From positions 91,194 to 155,193 of the forward strand of contig QCEF01000004.1 of the NCBI GenBank assembly GCA_003278545.1: DNA of 64,000 nucleotides, read 5' to 3'. Positions 1-9,227 of this stretch are shown piece by piece. The stretch comes from Prochlorococcus sp. AG-355-N16. Lineage in GTDB: Bacteria > Cyanobacteriota > Cyanobacteriia > PCC-6307 > Cyanobiaceae. The notes under the pieces were generated by a model, which did not search any database, was not told the origin of the DNA, and saw only the letters and a list, made by a program, of their open reading frames with translations. Positions within the stretch are counted from its first letter, which is position 1; every line of letters begins with the position of its first letter. The position numbers were made by a program, and so were the translations under genes.

Positions 1-868
1 GTGGTTGAATATCTGCGGTCATACCCATTGAGAATCTAGAAATTAATCTCTCTTGAATTCCCGACAATTGATTTGGTGGTCTGTCACTTGCAATAACTAT
101 TTGACTTCCCGATTCGTGAAGTGCGTTAAAAGTATGAAAGAATTCTTCCTGTGTATACTCTTTGCCTTCTAAGAACTGTATATCGTCTATTAAAATCAAA
201 TCTACATTTCTATATTTATCTCGAATAGCTGTCATTCCATCTCTTCGAATACCACTAATAACATCATTTGTAAAAGTCTCTGTAGATACATATTTAACTT
301 TTGCTTCTGGATCTATTTCTACTCGATAATGACCTATTGCTTGCATTAAATGAGTCTTACCAAGACCTACTCCTCCACAAATAAATAATGGATTGAATTC
401 TCTTCCAGGAGATTCGGCAACGGCTAAAGCTGCGGCATGAGCCAACCTACTATTTGGACCTACAACAAATCTTTTAAATACATAGCGTAAATTTAAACCA
501 TTAGGATTTTTGAATTGATTTTTTGAAGAATTATTTTGGTTATTACTAGAAAAAGATCTTGTTTTATGATTAACATTCTGTTCGTTTGGTTTATCTTCAT
601 TAGTTAAATCGCTGCTGGTATTTGTTTCAGATTTAAAAACAACTTTTACATCATGGCCGCATATTTCTTTCGCAGCCTTTTCGATAGTTTGACAATAATT
701 CTTTCTCAACCAATCACTGGAAAATGTATTTGGAGCAACTAAGGTTAATAAGCCATTTTCAAAACAATTAAATTTAGCAGGCCTTATCCATGTCTCAAAT
801 GAAGGCTTACTTAAAGTTTTTTGAAGTGATTGTTGAACTTCCGCCCAAATAGGATTAATTGCTTGCAA
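1..868 (-). CDS. dnaA: Chromosomal replication initiator DnaA (C-terminus cut by window edge)
   Basis: DnaA binds origin DnaA boxes and, with ATP, opens the duplex to load the replicative helicase. Translating the minus strand gives residues 1-289: an N-terminal domain I, a low-complexity Ser/Asn-rich linker (about 80-125) and an AAA+ domain with Walker A GGVGLGKT (165-172), Walker [10 protein letters not shown] and a sensor-I-like IVIASDRPP. The DNA-binding domain IV lies outside the window. No ATG or GTG is available; a TTG at 868 gives [10 protein letters not shown], the usual DnaA-like beginning, and the frame closes about 25 bases upstream. The ORF track omits this gene because no stop falls in the window. 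It is divergent from the gene at 1036. No DnaA-box cluster was recognised beside it. Confidence 0.96.
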   Translation of the reverse strand, partial: MQAINPIWAEVQQSLQKTLSKPSFETWIRPAKFNCFENGLLTLVAPNTFSSDWLRKNYCQTIEKAAKEICGHDVKVVFKSETNTSSDLTNEDKPNEQNVNHKTRSFSSNNQNNSSKNQFKNPNGLNLRYVFKRFVVGPNSRLAHAAALAVAESPGREFNPLFICGGVGLGKTHLMQAIGHYRVEIDPEAKVKYVSTETFTNDVISGIRRDGMTAIRDKYRNVDLILIDDIQFLEGKEYTQEEFFHTFNALHESGSQIVIASDRPPNQLSGIQERLISRFSMGMTADIQP

Positions 869-1035
869 AATTTTATTCTCTAGATTATTAATCTAGTTGG
901 AATTTAATAATTGGCCATTAGGAAATCACAAGATCACAACAAATTTAAAATTACTTAACAAAGTACAATACAAATTTATAAGGAAAATTTTATTTATTTT
1001 ATAGGCATATAATTATTTTAAATCGCACTAAATTA

Positions 1036-1671
1036 TTGGATAAAGCATTACTTATTATCATGGCAAAATGGCATGGTTTTGGAAGATGCAAAACAAGATT
1101 GTCTAAAGATATAGGTAAAAGTAATTCTGCAAAGATTCAAAGTTTAATGACCAAACACACTATTTCAGTCGCAAAATTTCTCCAGGAGAATAAACTAATT
1201 GATATTTCTATTGCTATATCTGGTTTGGGGGTAAGTAATTGTAAAAGATGGACTAGAGAATTAGGCATCAAAAAATTTAATTTACAGGGGAAAGGCTGCT
1301 TGGGAGAAAAAATGAAACGGCAAATAATTATTAATAAAAAATTTTGTGCAAGACATAAGATCAAAAATATTATTTTTATAGGTACTGACCTTCCAGATTT
1401 ATGCCATCAAGATTTATTGAATACTCTAAAAGAGCTTCAACAAAATGATCTTATTTTAGGACCATCTAATGATGGAGGATATTGGCTTATTGGTTTATCA
1501 GAAAAAATAATTTCATCTCATATATATTTACCTTTTATTAACATTAAGTGGGGGACAAAAAATGTTCTTCAAAATACAATTGATAATTTTTCTTCTACAA
1601 AATTAAAATTTAAGTTTTTAGAAAAAAAAATAGATATAGATACAATTATTGATATTGAAAATAGAGAGTAA
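1036..1671 (+). CDS. GT-A fold nucleotidyl/glycosyltransferase-like protein (TIGR04282/DUF2064-like)
   Basis: The 211-aa protein has the GT-A nucleotide-binding pattern of the TIGR04282 (DUF2064) family: an early I-I-M-A-K...R-x-K-T-R-L segment (residues 7-22), then GTDLPDL and GPSNDGGYWLIG. Family members are annotated as arsenosugar-biosynthesis or CofC-like transferases, but the substrate here is not known. Translation starts at a TTG giving MDKALLIIMAK; no better start is visible. The next gene, of the partner family TIGR04283, begins 5 bases after the stop, so the two are likely co-transcribed and act in one glycan or arsenosugar-type pathway (inference). Confidence 0.75.
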   Translation: MDKALLIIMAKWHGFGRCKTRLSKDIGKSNSAKIQSLMTKHTISVAKFLQENKLIDISIAISGLGVSNCKRWTRELGIKKFNLQGKGCLGEKMKRQIIINKKFCARHKIKNIIFIGTDLPDLCHQDLLNTLKELQQNDLILGPSNDGGYWLIGLSEKIISSHIYLPFINIKWGTKNVLQNTIDNFSSTKLKFKFLEKKIDIDTIIDIENRE

Positions 1672-1676
1672 CCGAC

Positions 1677-2360
1677 TTGTCTAAAATCTCAATTATCATT
1701 CCAACTATTAATGAAGCTAATAATTTGCCATTATTGCTTTCAGACTTGTCAAATATTCAGAAAGACGGCGAAATCATAATTGTTGATTGTGGAAGTGAAG
1801 ATAAAACTATTGATATAGCGAATATTTATGGAGCAAGAATATTTATATCCAAAGAAAGAAATAGAGGTTTACAATTAGATATTGGAGCTAAAAATTCAAA
1901 AGGAGAGTGGCTCATATTTTTACATGCAGACACAAGATTAACTCATGATTGGTTTAAAAAGATAAATTCATTTTTAAAGGGAAACAAGAATAGTATTTAC
2001 TATTTTAAATTCAAAATTAATCACAACAAAATAATTTATAGAGTCCTCGAAATTCTGGTGAATTTTAGAAGTAAATTTATTAAACAACCATATGGTGATC
2101 AAGGATTAATAATTCATAGAAGTTCATATTTTAATAATAATGGTTTTAGAAAAATACCTTTAATGGAAGATGTAGATTTTTTAAGGAGATTAAACAAAAA
2201 AAAAGATTTAAAACAATTAAATTTTCCTATTTTTATAAGTTCAAGGAAATGGGAAAGAACTAATATTTTTCTACAAGCCATCAAGAACTGGCACTTTAGA
2301 AGAAGATGGTTAAAAGGTGAATCGTTAAAATCTATTTATTCTGACTACTACAAAAAATGA
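1677..2360 (+). CDS. Family 2 glycosyltransferase (TIGR04283-like)
   Basis: This 227-aa protein begins SKISIIIPTINEANNL, a GT2 start, followed by IVDCGSEDKT and the nucleotide-sugar metal motif FLHADTRL near residue 80, then PYGDQGLII and PLMEDVDF. These match the TIGR04283 transferases usually paired with TIGR04282 proteins. There is no C-terminal membrane anchor, so it is probably a soluble or peripheral membrane enzyme. The start is a TTG five bases after the upstream stop. It ends directly against the convergent GNAT gene with no spacer. Donor and acceptor cannot be told from the sequence. Confidence 0.8.
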   Translation: MSKISIIIPTINEANNLPLLLSDLSNIQKDGEIIIVDCGSEDKTIDIANIYGARIFISKERNRGLQLDIGAKNSKGEWLIFLHADTRLTHDWFKKINSFLKGNKNSIYYFKFKINHNKIIYRVLEILVNFRSKFIKQPYGDQGLIIHRSSYFNNNGFRKIPLMEDVDFLRRLNKKKDLKQLNFPIFISSRKWERTNIFLQAIKNWHFRRRWLKGESLKSIYSDYYKK

Positions 2361-2891
2361 TTAATTTGCATACCAAAAAGCACATTTAGAGCCTCTAGGT
2401 TCTAATATCCAACCTTGTCTTTTGTAAAATGAAACCACTTCAGCATCAGCAAAAAGGGTTACTTTAGAAATTCCAATATTTTTCAATTCTTTTAGGACAT
2501 ATTTCATTAACTCTTTCCCCAATCCAAGTCCTTGATAGACAGGGTTAATAGCTACATCCCAAACTGTTGCTTCTAGAATTCCATCTCCAGTGCATCTTGC
2601 AAATCCCACTAGTCTGGGGAATTTGTCATCATGACGCCATAACCCAACCACCAAAATACTGAAATCTAAGGCTCTTTTTACCCTCCTAATAGGTCTTCTA
2701 CTCCAACCAACAGTTTGCAAAAGTTGATCTAGTTCTATTAGATCTAAATCTTTATTTTTACTACATACAAATATTTCTTCTTTCTTTGTTTGAGTGAACT
2801 CATAAGAATTTAAACCATAGAGATCTATCAGCTCATCCCTTGATATACTGTTTGATTTTTTTATCAAAGATCCTTGGTTTCTAAAAATCAT
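2361..2891 (-). CDS. GNAT-family N-acetyltransferase
   Basis: A 176-aa protein whose second half carries the GNAT acetyl-CoA fold: a WDVAINPVYQ strand, the pyrophosphate-binding Q-x-x-G-x-G loop in QGLGLGKEL, and a late FYKRQGW segment. Similar proteins are widespread in cyanobacteria and plastids. The substrate, protein N-terminus, lysine or small amine, cannot be assigned. The start overlaps the ABC-exporter stop by one base (TAATG), so translation is probably coupled to the upstream gene. Confidence 0.8.
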   Translation of the reverse strand: MIFRNQGSLIKKSNSISRDELIDLYGLNSYEFTQTKKEEIFVCSKNKDLDLIELDQLLQTVGWSRRPIRRVKRALDFSILVVGLWRHDDKFPRLVGFARCTGDGILEATVWDVAINPVYQGLGLGKELMKYVLKELKNIGISKVTLFADAEVVSFYKRQGWILEPRGSKCAFWYAN

Positions 2892-4687
2892 TAAAAATTC
2901 ACGAATCCTTTTTGTTGAAGCTCTGAGAGCTGAAAATATAAACCCTTTTTCTGTCTCAATTCATTATGTGTTCCCTCTTCAACTAATGATCCCCCTTTTA
3001 AGACTAAAATCTTATCAGAACTTTCAATAGTTGCTAATCTGTGAGCTATTACTAATGCTGTTCTTTTTGACAGAATTCTTTTAAGATCTTTCTGCAAAGT
3101 AGCCTCTGTAGAGGGATCCATAAACGCTGTTGCTTCGTCCATTATTAAAACAACAGGATTTCTAATCGCTACTCGAGCTACTGAAAGAAGTTGTCTCTCT
3201 CCAGAAGAGAGATTTCCCCCTCTTTCTCTTAGCAAGGTGTTCAAACCTTCTGGTAATTTTTTTAACAAATTATCTAATCCTAATTCGTTACAAAAATTTT
3301 CTAATTGAAGATTGTCTACATTCGAATTAAGTTTTAAATTATCTGCGACATTTCCGCTAAAGATAAAGGTATCTTGCAAAACTACTCCCAACATATTTCT
3401 AAGAGTTGCAATAGGAATATCTTTGATATCTATATCGTCAATTAAAATTTGACCTGATTGAGGTTCATACAATCTACATAATAGCCTTATTATGGTAGTC
3501 TTTCCTGAACCAGTTGGCCCTACAAAAGCCACATGCTCTCCTGGTTTGATTTTGAAAGATAAATTCTTTATAATATGTTCTCCTTCGTTGTAGAAAAAAT
3601 TAACATTCTTGAACTCAATTTTTCCCTTAAATTTTTTATTTACATTTTTAGCATTTTCTAAAAAATATTTTGCGGAAGTAGAGTCCTTAATCTGTATTTC
3701 TTCGTCCAATAATTCGTTTATTCTTTCAACAGCTGTTAAACCTCCTTGTATTTGAGTAAATCTTTCTGCAAGCTGCCTTAAAGGTTCAAAAAGTCTTTGG
3801 GAATATAAAATAAAAGTTGTTAATGTTCCTAAACCAATATTTCCAGAAGTAACAAGATACCCTCCAACTGCCAAAACTAAGGAAACTGCGGCAAGAGAAA
3901 TCCATTCTATAAATGCCGAAATACTACTGTCATAAAATATTGTTCCATTAACTGCTTTCTTATAGGCAACTCCAGTTTTGGAAAATTTCTTGCTATTAAA
4001 AGCCTCTCTTCTGAACATCTGAACGACTTCTAAACCTTGAAGATTCTCTTGAAAATCAGAGTTGAGTTGAGACAATTCTTCCCTTACTTGATAATTGGCT
4101 CTTCTATAACGTTTTTGAAGCCAAATAATGAAATATGAAACTGGGATTTGAGTCAAAAGTAATAAAATGGCAAGCCCTCTATCAATTGACAGCATTGTCA
4201 AAGAAATTACTATCAGACTGACGAAGTCAGCAATGACTCCAACTGCCCCACTACCAAAAACCTCGGCTAAAGCATCAACATCATTTGTTAATCTCGTTAA
4301 TAATTTCCCTACAGGCATTTTATCGTGATACTTAAGAGATAAAGATATTGAATGATCAAAAAGTTCTCTTCTTATTCTTGCTGTTAAACGTTGACCCACT
4401 GCTTGGATATTGTAAGTTTGATATCCCTGAAGAACTAATCTGAATAATACAGTTATAAATAAAGTTAGGATTATGGCATTTATTGACTGCCCAAAGAAAG
4501 TTTTACTTAGCCAAACATCTGTAGTTTCGTTTTTTAGAATAGTAATGGCTTGACCAACTAATAATGGTTGAATTGCTCCAGAGAAAGAAACAGGTAACAA
4601 AACTATCAAGATTAGATAGATTGTTTTTTTATCTTTAGTTAAATATTTACCTAACTTTTTAATCCTTCTAAAATCTTTAAAAAACAT
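2891..4687 (-). CDS. ABC exporter, fused membrane and ATPase domains (MsbA/MDR-type)
   Basis: At 598 aa this is a half-size exporter that should work as a homodimer. The first ~330 residues form a six-helix ABC transmembrane domain; the rest is an ATPase with Walker A GPTGSGKTT, signature LSSGERQLL, Walker B VVLIMDEATA and an H-loop in VIAHRL. The family exports lipids, peptides or drugs across the inner membrane; the substrate here is unknown. It lies 12 bases downstream of hisG and overlaps the GNAT gene by one base, so hisG-ABC-GNAT may be one transcript. Confidence 0.93.
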   Translation of the reverse strand: MFFKDFRRIKKLGKYLTKDKKTIYLILIVLLPVSFSGAIQPLLVGQAITILKNETTDVWLSKTFFGQSINAIILTLFITVLFRLVLQGYQTYNIQAVGQRLTARIRRELFDHSISLSLKYHDKMPVGKLLTRLTNDVDALAEVFGSGAVGVIADFVSLIVISLTMLSIDRGLAILLLLTQIPVSYFIIWLQKRYRRANYQVREELSQLNSDFQENLQGLEVVQMFRREAFNSKKFSKTGVAYKKAVNGTIFYDSSISAFIEWISLAAVSLVLAVGGYLVTSGNIGLGTLTTFILYSQRLFEPLRQLAERFTQIQGGLTAVERINELLDEEIQIKDSTSAKYFLENAKNVNKKFKGKIEFKNVNFFYNEGEHIIKNLSFKIKPGEHVAFVGPTGSGKTTIIRLLCRLYEPQSGQILIDDIDIKDIPIATLRNMLGVVLQDTFIFSGNVADNLKLNSNVDNLQLENFCNELGLDNLLKKLPEGLNTLLRERGGNLSSGERQLLSVARVAIRNPVVLIMDEATAFMDPSTEATLQKDLKRILSKRTALVIAHRLATIESSDKILVLKGGSLVEEGTHNELRQKKGLYFQLSELQQKGFVNF

Positions 4688-4699
4688 TTAGCTAATCTT

Positions 4700-5338
4700 C
4701 TATAAAGCATTAGTTGATTCTATTGATAAAATAGTATCTCTGAGATGATTATCATCTAACCTCATCGATAAAGGATTTCCAATTAGTCTTGCAGTTGAGT
4801 AATAAAGATCATCTATCTTAATTAAACCATTTTCTTTAAGAGTCTTTCCAGTCGCAACTAAATCAACTATTGCCTCTGCCATACCTGTAATCGGACCAAG
4901 CTCGACTGATCCTGTCAAATGAACTATTTCTACAGGAATATTTAATTCTTCAAAATAAGATCTTGCTGTTTTAATAAATTTACTTGCTACTTTACAATTC
5001 GCTGGAAGATCAGTTGGTTTTGAATAATTGCTATTTTTCTTAACCGCCAACGACATATGACAACCACCAAACCCTAAATCTAATAACTTTGCGACTTTTA
5101 ATTCAGATTCTCGTAAAACGTCATACCCAACAATACCCAAATCAGCCTGACCATAACTTACATAAACAGGAACATCTCCATTTCTTACTAATAAAGCTTT
5201 TGCCCGTTTGCAATTTGATTCAAAGGTTAATGATCTATTATTTTCGTCCAACGCATCTGAGAAATCTAACCCAGCTCTTTTAAAAGTTGAAATTGAATCT
5301 TTTAACAGAGCTCCTTTTGGTAAAGCTATAGTAAACAT
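4700..5338 (-). CDS. hisG: ATP phosphoribosyltransferase, short form
   Basis: HisG joins ATP and PRPP in the first step of histidine synthesis. The 212-aa protein starts [11 protein letters not shown] and contains [13 protein letters not shown] and a PRPP-binding stretch around [19 protein letters not shown]. It lacks the C-terminal regulatory domain of long HisG, so it belongs to the short class that needs HisZ for activity and feedback control. No hisZ is in the window. The start lies 40 bases from the divergent glyoxalase II start, so the two probably share a promoter region. Confidence 0.96.
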   Translation of the reverse strand: MFTIALPKGALLKDSISTFKRAGLDFSDALDENNRSLTFESNCKRAKALLVRNGDVPVYVSYGQADLGIVGYDVLRESELKVAKLLDLGFGGCHMSLAVKKNSNYSKPTDLPANCKVASKFIKTARSYFEELNIPVEIVHLTGSVELGPITGMAEAIVDLVATGKTLKENGLIKIDDLYYSTARLIGNPLSMRLDDNHLRDTILSIESTNAL

Positions 5339-5378
5339 AGATCAATTTCTTCCAAGGATTATTCATTCTAAGTTAACA

Positions 5379-6119
5379 ATGGAATTTAATAAAGCTCGAA
5401 ATATAATCGGACTTAGAGTTTTAAGTGATAACGTCATTTGGTTGTTGGTAAAAGATAAATCCGTTGTGGTTGTAGATCCATCTGTTCACGAACCAGTTAT
5501 TAAATATATAAATGAAAACAATTTTCACTTAGAAGCTATTTTGCAAACTCATCATCATTCAGATCATATTGGAGGGACGAAGACTCTTATTGAAAAATGG
5601 CCAAATGTAAAAGTGATTGCCTCTTCCAAAGAAAAAAAGCGAATACCTTTTCAAAATATATCTGTAGAGGATGGAGAAACTTTGAGTATTTTAGGTGAAG
5701 AAGTAAAAATAATTGAAGTATTAGGACATACAAGCTCACATATTGCCTTCTTTTTGAATGGAGAAAATCCTGTTCTTTTTATTGGTGACACATTATTTTC
5801 TGGAGGCTGTGGAAGAATTTTTGAGGGAACTTATCAACAAATGTATTCTTCACTAGAAAAAATCAAATCTTTACCAAAAAATACTCTCATATATTGTGCA
5901 CATGAATATACAAAGGAAAATATATTGTGGGCAATGAATCTCAGGCCAGAAGATCAAGATATAAAAAATAAACTTTCAGAAGTTGAAAAAAAACTTTCTC
6001 TTAATGAATTGACAATTCCATTTTTACTTGATGAAGAGATGAAAATAAACCTTTTCTTAAGAGCAAAAAATTTAGAAGAATTTACTTTTTTAAGAGCAAA
6101 TAAAGATTTATGGGTTTAA
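5379..6119 (+). CDS. gloB: Hydroxyacylglutathione hydrolase (glyoxalase II)
   Basis: Glyoxalase II hydrolyses S-lactoylglutathione to lactate and glutathione, the second step of methylglyoxal detoxification. The protein shows the metallo-beta-lactamase signature [10 protein letters not shown], a later [10 protein letters not shown], the metal-bridging [12 protein letters not shown] and [13 protein letters not shown] typical of GloB. The ORF track opens at 5208 inside antisense hisG; I place the start at the in-frame ATG at 5379, giving [11 protein letters not shown] and 246 aa, the usual GloB size. RidA follows 24 bases downstream, so two reactive-metabolite detoxifiers may be co-expressed. 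Confidence 0.92.
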   Translation: MEFNKARNIIGLRVLSDNVIWLLVKDKSVVVVDPSVHEPVIKYINENNFHLEAILQTHHHSDHIGGTKTLIEKWPNVKVIASSKEKKRIPFQNISVEDGETLSILGEEVKIIEVLGHTSSHIAFFLNGENPVLFIGDTLFSGGCGRIFEGTYQQMYSSLEKIKSLPKNTLIYCAHEYTKENILWAMNLRPEDQDIKNKLSEVEKKLSLNELTIPFLLDEEMKINLFLRAKNLEEFTFLRANKDLWV

Positions 6120-6143
6120 ATAGATAGGTATCTTCTTAAACAA

Positions 6144-6536
6144 ATGTCCCCCAAACAAGTAATTAAAACATCAAATGCTCCTGATCCAGTAGGACCTTAT
6201 AATCAAGCAATAAAAGCTGGGGATTTCATCTATTGTTCTGGTCAAATTGCTATAGACCCAGCTTTAAATGAAATAACATGTTTAGGTGATATAGAGAAGG
6301 AAACTATTCAAGTTTTAAAAAATCTCGCAGAAGTTCTTAAAGCTGGTGGAGCGAAAATAGAGGACGTAATAAAAACAACTATTTACTTAACGGACTTAAG
6401 TAATTTTCAAATTGTCAATAAAATTTATAGTGATTTTTTTAATATTGAGAATCCTCCAGCAAGGGCCTGTGTGGAAGTTTCATCTCTACCAAAAGGAGTT
6501 TTAGTTGAAATAGATTGCGTCGCATTTCTAGATTAA
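6144..6536 (+). CDS. ridA: RidA family reactive intermediate deaminase
   Basis: RidA speeds hydrolysis of reactive enamine/imine intermediates released by PLP enzymes. The 130-aa protein has the family pattern: APDPVGPYNQAI near the N-terminus, FIYCSGQIAIDP, and the C-terminal PPARACVEVSSLPKG with the conserved substrate-binding arginine, then LVEIDCVAF. Length and motifs match trimeric YjgF/RidA proteins. It lies just after gloB on the same strand. Confidence 0.94.
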   Translation: MSPKQVIKTSNAPDPVGPYNQAIKAGDFIYCSGQIAIDPALNEITCLGDIEKETIQVLKNLAEVLKAGGAKIEDVIKTTIYLTDLSNFQIVNKIYSDFFNIENPPARACVEVSSLPKGVLVEIDCVAFLD

Positions 6537-6621
6537 TTTCTAATTATTGAGAAATTTGAAATATAAACCAATTGTGCACCATAGTTGTATAGATTAATAG
6601 TTGATAATTCATCTTTGATCT

Positions 6622-6849
6622 ATGTCAGCAGCAAAGCTTAATATAGATGAACTAGAAGCAGGTTATCCTTTATTTTGCAAAGCTCTTAGACTATTAATTT
6701 TAAAAGGAAACTCAGTTAAAGATATAGAAAAGACAGTGTGTTGGAGTCATCTTGAAACTTTAAATAGATGTCTACCTGGTAGATATAAAGCACCAACATA
6801 TTTAATGGCTTTAATCAAAAGAGATATTGCAAAGCCTAATAATTATTAA
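6622..6849 (+). CDS. Small conserved-looking protein of unknown function
   Basis: A 75-aa soluble protein not assigned to a characterised family. It holds a predicted helix-rich stretch (ELEAGYPLFCKALRLLILK), then VKDIEKTVCWSHLETLNRCL and GRYKAPTYLMALIKRDI. It resembles the short orphan proteins common in marine picocyanobacteria (possibly DUF3136-like, from memory only). It sits between ridA and the end of the carboxysome cluster, convergent with the latter, so a carboxysome role is not implied. A clean ATG start and normal base composition support it as a gene. Confidence 0.65.
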   Translation: MSAAKLNIDELEAGYPLFCKALRLLILKGNSVKDIEKTVCWSHLETLNRCLPGRYKAPTYLMALIKRDIAKPNNY

Positions 6850-6855
6850 AAAAAA

Positions 6856-7095
6856 CTAATCTTGCAAATAAAATTTATCAATATCCATTGAAAAGTCTTT
6901 TTCCTTTTCTGATATTTCTTTATTATCTAAAAATATTGAAAGACTTACAAAATTCTTACCGAAGCTGATATTTGGATAGATATCCCTTTCTTTGCATAAT
7001 TTCTCAATTTTCCCCATGAATTTACTGATTTTTGAGTATTGATCAAATTCAAATCTTTTTTCAATCCTCAAAGGTGATTCTCTTTCATTCCACAT
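6856..7095 (-). CDS. Alpha-carboxysome RuBisCO assembly factor, PCD-like (acRAF)
   Basis: The 79-aa protein has a pterin-4a-carbinolamine dehydratase-like (PCD) pattern: RFEFDQYSKISKFM, then KLCKERDIYPNISFGKNFVSLSIFL and a final DFSMDIDKF. PCD-like proteins in this position of alpha-carboxysome clusters act as RuBisCO assembly chaperones rather than dehydratases. Here it follows csoS4B by 75 bases on the same strand, the expected place. The family call rests on fold pattern and synteny. Confidence 0.75.
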   Translation of the reverse strand: MWNERESPLRIEKRFEFDQYSKISKFMGKIEKLCKERDIYPNISFGKNFVSLSIFLDNKEISEKEKDFSMDIDKFYLQD

Positions 7096-7170
7096 TACAT
7101 TCTTTATTCAAGACTAATTAACACTATACATTCAACAAAGTTTCTCAATAAATTTATGAAGTTAAAATTT

Positions 7171-7419
7171 TTAGTCACTCTCCCAATAATCAATAATACC
7201 GCCAATTGTTAAATCAGTTTGGACTTCTGGGTTAGGGCATGCAAATCTAGCGGCAGACCCACTAGCAGTAAAAACCCAGTTACCTTCTCTAGCTCCAACA
7301 GGATCAACAGCAACTAATTTCTTTCCTTTATTATTTTCTAAAATTCGTAAATTCATATGACCTAAGCCAGAGACTCTTTGAGTGCATACCATCCTTCCTA
7401 ATACCTTCATAATTTCCAT
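7171..7419 (-). CDS. csoS4B: Carboxysome vertex protein CsoS4B
   Basis: An 82-aa bacterial microcompartment vertex (BMV/EutN-CcmL) protein. Such proteins form pentamers that cap the twelve vertices of the icosahedral shell. Visible features are MKVLGRMVCTQRV at the start, LVAVDPVGAREGNWV and TIGGIIDYW at the end, parallel to the adjacent csoS4A. A GGAGG ribosome-binding site nine bases before the ATG supports this start over the second ATG three codons on. It is 17 bases downstream of csoS4A. Confidence 0.94.
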   Translation of the reverse strand: MEIMKVLGRMVCTQRVSGLGHMNLRILENNKGKKLVAVDPVGAREGNWVFTASGSAARFACPNPEVQTDLTIGGIIDYWESD

Positions 7420-7436
7420 AATCTATATCCTCCTTT

Positions 7437-7688
7437 TTATAACTTGTCGGGATCCCAACGATCAATAATTCCAACAATTGTTAAGTCGCTTGGATAAGAT
7501 TTACTTCCCGCAGCTTCTCTAGCAGCAGAACTTCCAACACAAATAACCCAATCTCCTGGCTTACAGCCAACAGCATCAACTGCAACTTTATTAGAAGAAC
7601 CATCTAATACAACCTGCAGATGTTTATGTTCAAAACCAGGAATCCTATTGGTAGAAACAAGTGGTTTTACAACCTTGCAAATTAACAT
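7437..7688 (-). CDS. csoS4A: Carboxysome vertex protein CsoS4A
   Basis: An 83-aa BMV-fold protein, paralogous to csoS4B, with CKVVKPLVSTNR, KVAVDAVGCKPGDWV and LTIVGIIDRWDP. It supplies pentameric vertex caps of the alpha-carboxysome shell. It starts two bases after the csoSCA stop, so it is almost certainly co-translated with it. Vertex proteins are usually far less abundant than shell hexamers, which fits a position late in the operon. Confidence 0.95.
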   Translation of the reverse strand: MLICKVVKPLVSTNRIPGFEHKHLQVVLDGSSNKVAVDAVGCKPGDWVICVGSSAAREAAGSKSYPSDLTIVGIIDRWDPDKL

Positions 7689-7690
7689 AA

Positions 7691-9220
7691 TTAGTGAGCC
7701 TCCTCTGTTTTTTTATCTAAAGACATTCCAATAATTTGGGCGGAATGAATTTTGTCCCTATCTCTAATAGTAGAGCAAGTATGTAACAAACCTTGATCAA
7801 CTAAATTTTTATATCTAATTGATATCGCATTATTAACTCTTTCACAATCATTTATTGCCCTCTCTTTTGCGCCAGGTACTTTTCCAGAGTAATCAAATCT
7901 TATTACCACCGGAATAGGTAGATCTTGAGAAACATTCAATCCAGTAAAAATCTTTACTCCAACATCTAAATCGGGAGCCCCTTCTTCGACTGTATCTAAA
8001 TGAGCAAAATAAGTTAAATTTCTGAGATGTACTTCTTTGAAACCTATACCTACTCCAATAAACCTCTCTGCATGTCCAATATCTGCATATGAACCATTAT
8101 GAAAACTCTTAACATAATCAATTTGAGAAATATTATTGACAATTAATTTATACGTAAATTTTTCCAATCCACTGAGTTTGTCTTTTGAAGATTGCTTAGA
8201 AATTGTCTGGCAAATTTCTCTTTCCGCATCCTCTTTTGAAAAATTTATTGTTGAATTATAAATTTCTAATGTAGAAATAGTTTTTTCTAAATCTATACCG
8301 CCATCGCTATTTGATAAATGTATTTTTAATGAATCAGTGTCTGTATCAAGTCCAATTAACATCAAATCAACAGAAGCTCCGCAGCAAAAGCTATTCTCTA
8401 CAGCCTCTTTGAAAGCATATAATTTATTTCTACCTTCAGCTGCAGCTAACTCGTCATTACTGCCATGAGCTGCGCATCCCTGATGTAAAGGATCTACTGA
8501 ACTAAAATGATAAGTTACAACTTTTAAGTACCTGGTATCTTTATGAGCTTCATTAGGAACATTCTCTCTATATCTTTTATGTTCAGTTTTTACCCATCGA
8601 TTAACGGTATTTTCAATATCAAACAGTGCTCCAGCATGGGATCTTCTCCTTACTGAACTAAAAGGTATTCTCATTACATAAGCAACTGAATGAGCTAACC
8701 TTCCATCTGAACAAGGAGTTATATCAAGTAAATGTATTCCACAATCTAAGAGAAATTTTTCAAAATCTTCCGCATCCCTACTTCCAGCAGCACCTTCAAG
8801 TGGATCATTGTTAAAAAAATTGTCGCTAAGTTTCTCATGCTGTTTGAAAGCACACCATGCATATAAAGCTCTCATATCAAGTGGTTTTACCCAAGATTTA
8901 TCTAATACATGGAGAGGTAAATCTATTCCTAAATTTTTTCTTGATATTTTCTGAGCCTTATTTATAAAATCTTCGTGATGTTGGATTCGAGCAATTTCCT
9001 TGAGAGTTGGAACAATTTCGTCAAAATCACTTTTTATTTTGCTTTCATACCTAAATAGATTTTCATTTTGAATATTATTGGTTAATTTATGAGACTTTCC
9101 AGAATTTCGGAAATTATTTGATTCTTTAGTTTGTATATGTATATTTTCAGTAAAGGTTTTCATTGGAGCGGTTGGCCCCAATGTGAAATTCTTGGCTTTA
9201 GCCAGTCCTCTTAAAGGCAT
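7691..9220 (-). CDS. csoSCA: Carboxysomal carbonic anhydrase CsoSCA (CsoS3)
   Basis: CsoSCA dehydrates bicarbonate inside the carboxysome to feed CO2 to RuBisCO. The 509-aa protein has the divergent beta-carbonic anhydrase (formerly epsilon) arrangement: catalytic ITPCSDGRLAHSV, zinc-ligand histidine in CAAHGSNDELAAAEG, second cysteine in FCCGASVDLMLIG, and a C-terminal half that is a degenerate repeat of the domain. An N-terminal basic, disordered ~50 residues probably tethers it to RuBisCO. It lies 7 bases after csoS2. Confidence 0.96.
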   Translation of the reverse strand: MPLRGLAKAKNFTLGPTAPMKTFTENIHIQTKESNNFRNSGKSHKLTNNIQNENLFRYESKIKSDFDEIVPTLKEIARIQHHEDFINKAQKISRKNLGIDLPLHVLDKSWVKPLDMRALYAWCAFKQHEKLSDNFFNNDPLEGAAGSRDAEDFEKFLLDCGIHLLDITPCSDGRLAHSVAYVMRIPFSSVRRRSHAGALFDIENTVNRWVKTEHKRYRENVPNEAHKDTRYLKVVTYHFSSVDPLHQGCAAHGSNDELAAAEGRNKLYAFKEAVENSFCCGASVDLMLIGLDTDTDSLKIHLSNSDGGIDLEKTISTLEIYNSTINFSKEDAEREICQTISKQSSKDKLSGLEKFTYKLIVNNISQIDYVKSFHNGSYADIGHAERFIGVGIGFKEVHLRNLTYFAHLDTVEEGAPDLDVGVKIFTGLNVSQDLPIPVVIRFDYSGKVPGAKERAINDCERVNNAISIRYKNLVDQGLLHTCSTIRDRDKIHSAQIIGMSLDKKTEEAH

Positions 9221-9227
9221 TATTTAC

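Noticed and set aside
5208-5378. 57-residue N-terminal extension of glyoxalase II in the ORF track
   Set aside because: It is antisense to hisG and not part of the GloB fold; the ATG at 5379 fits the family start.
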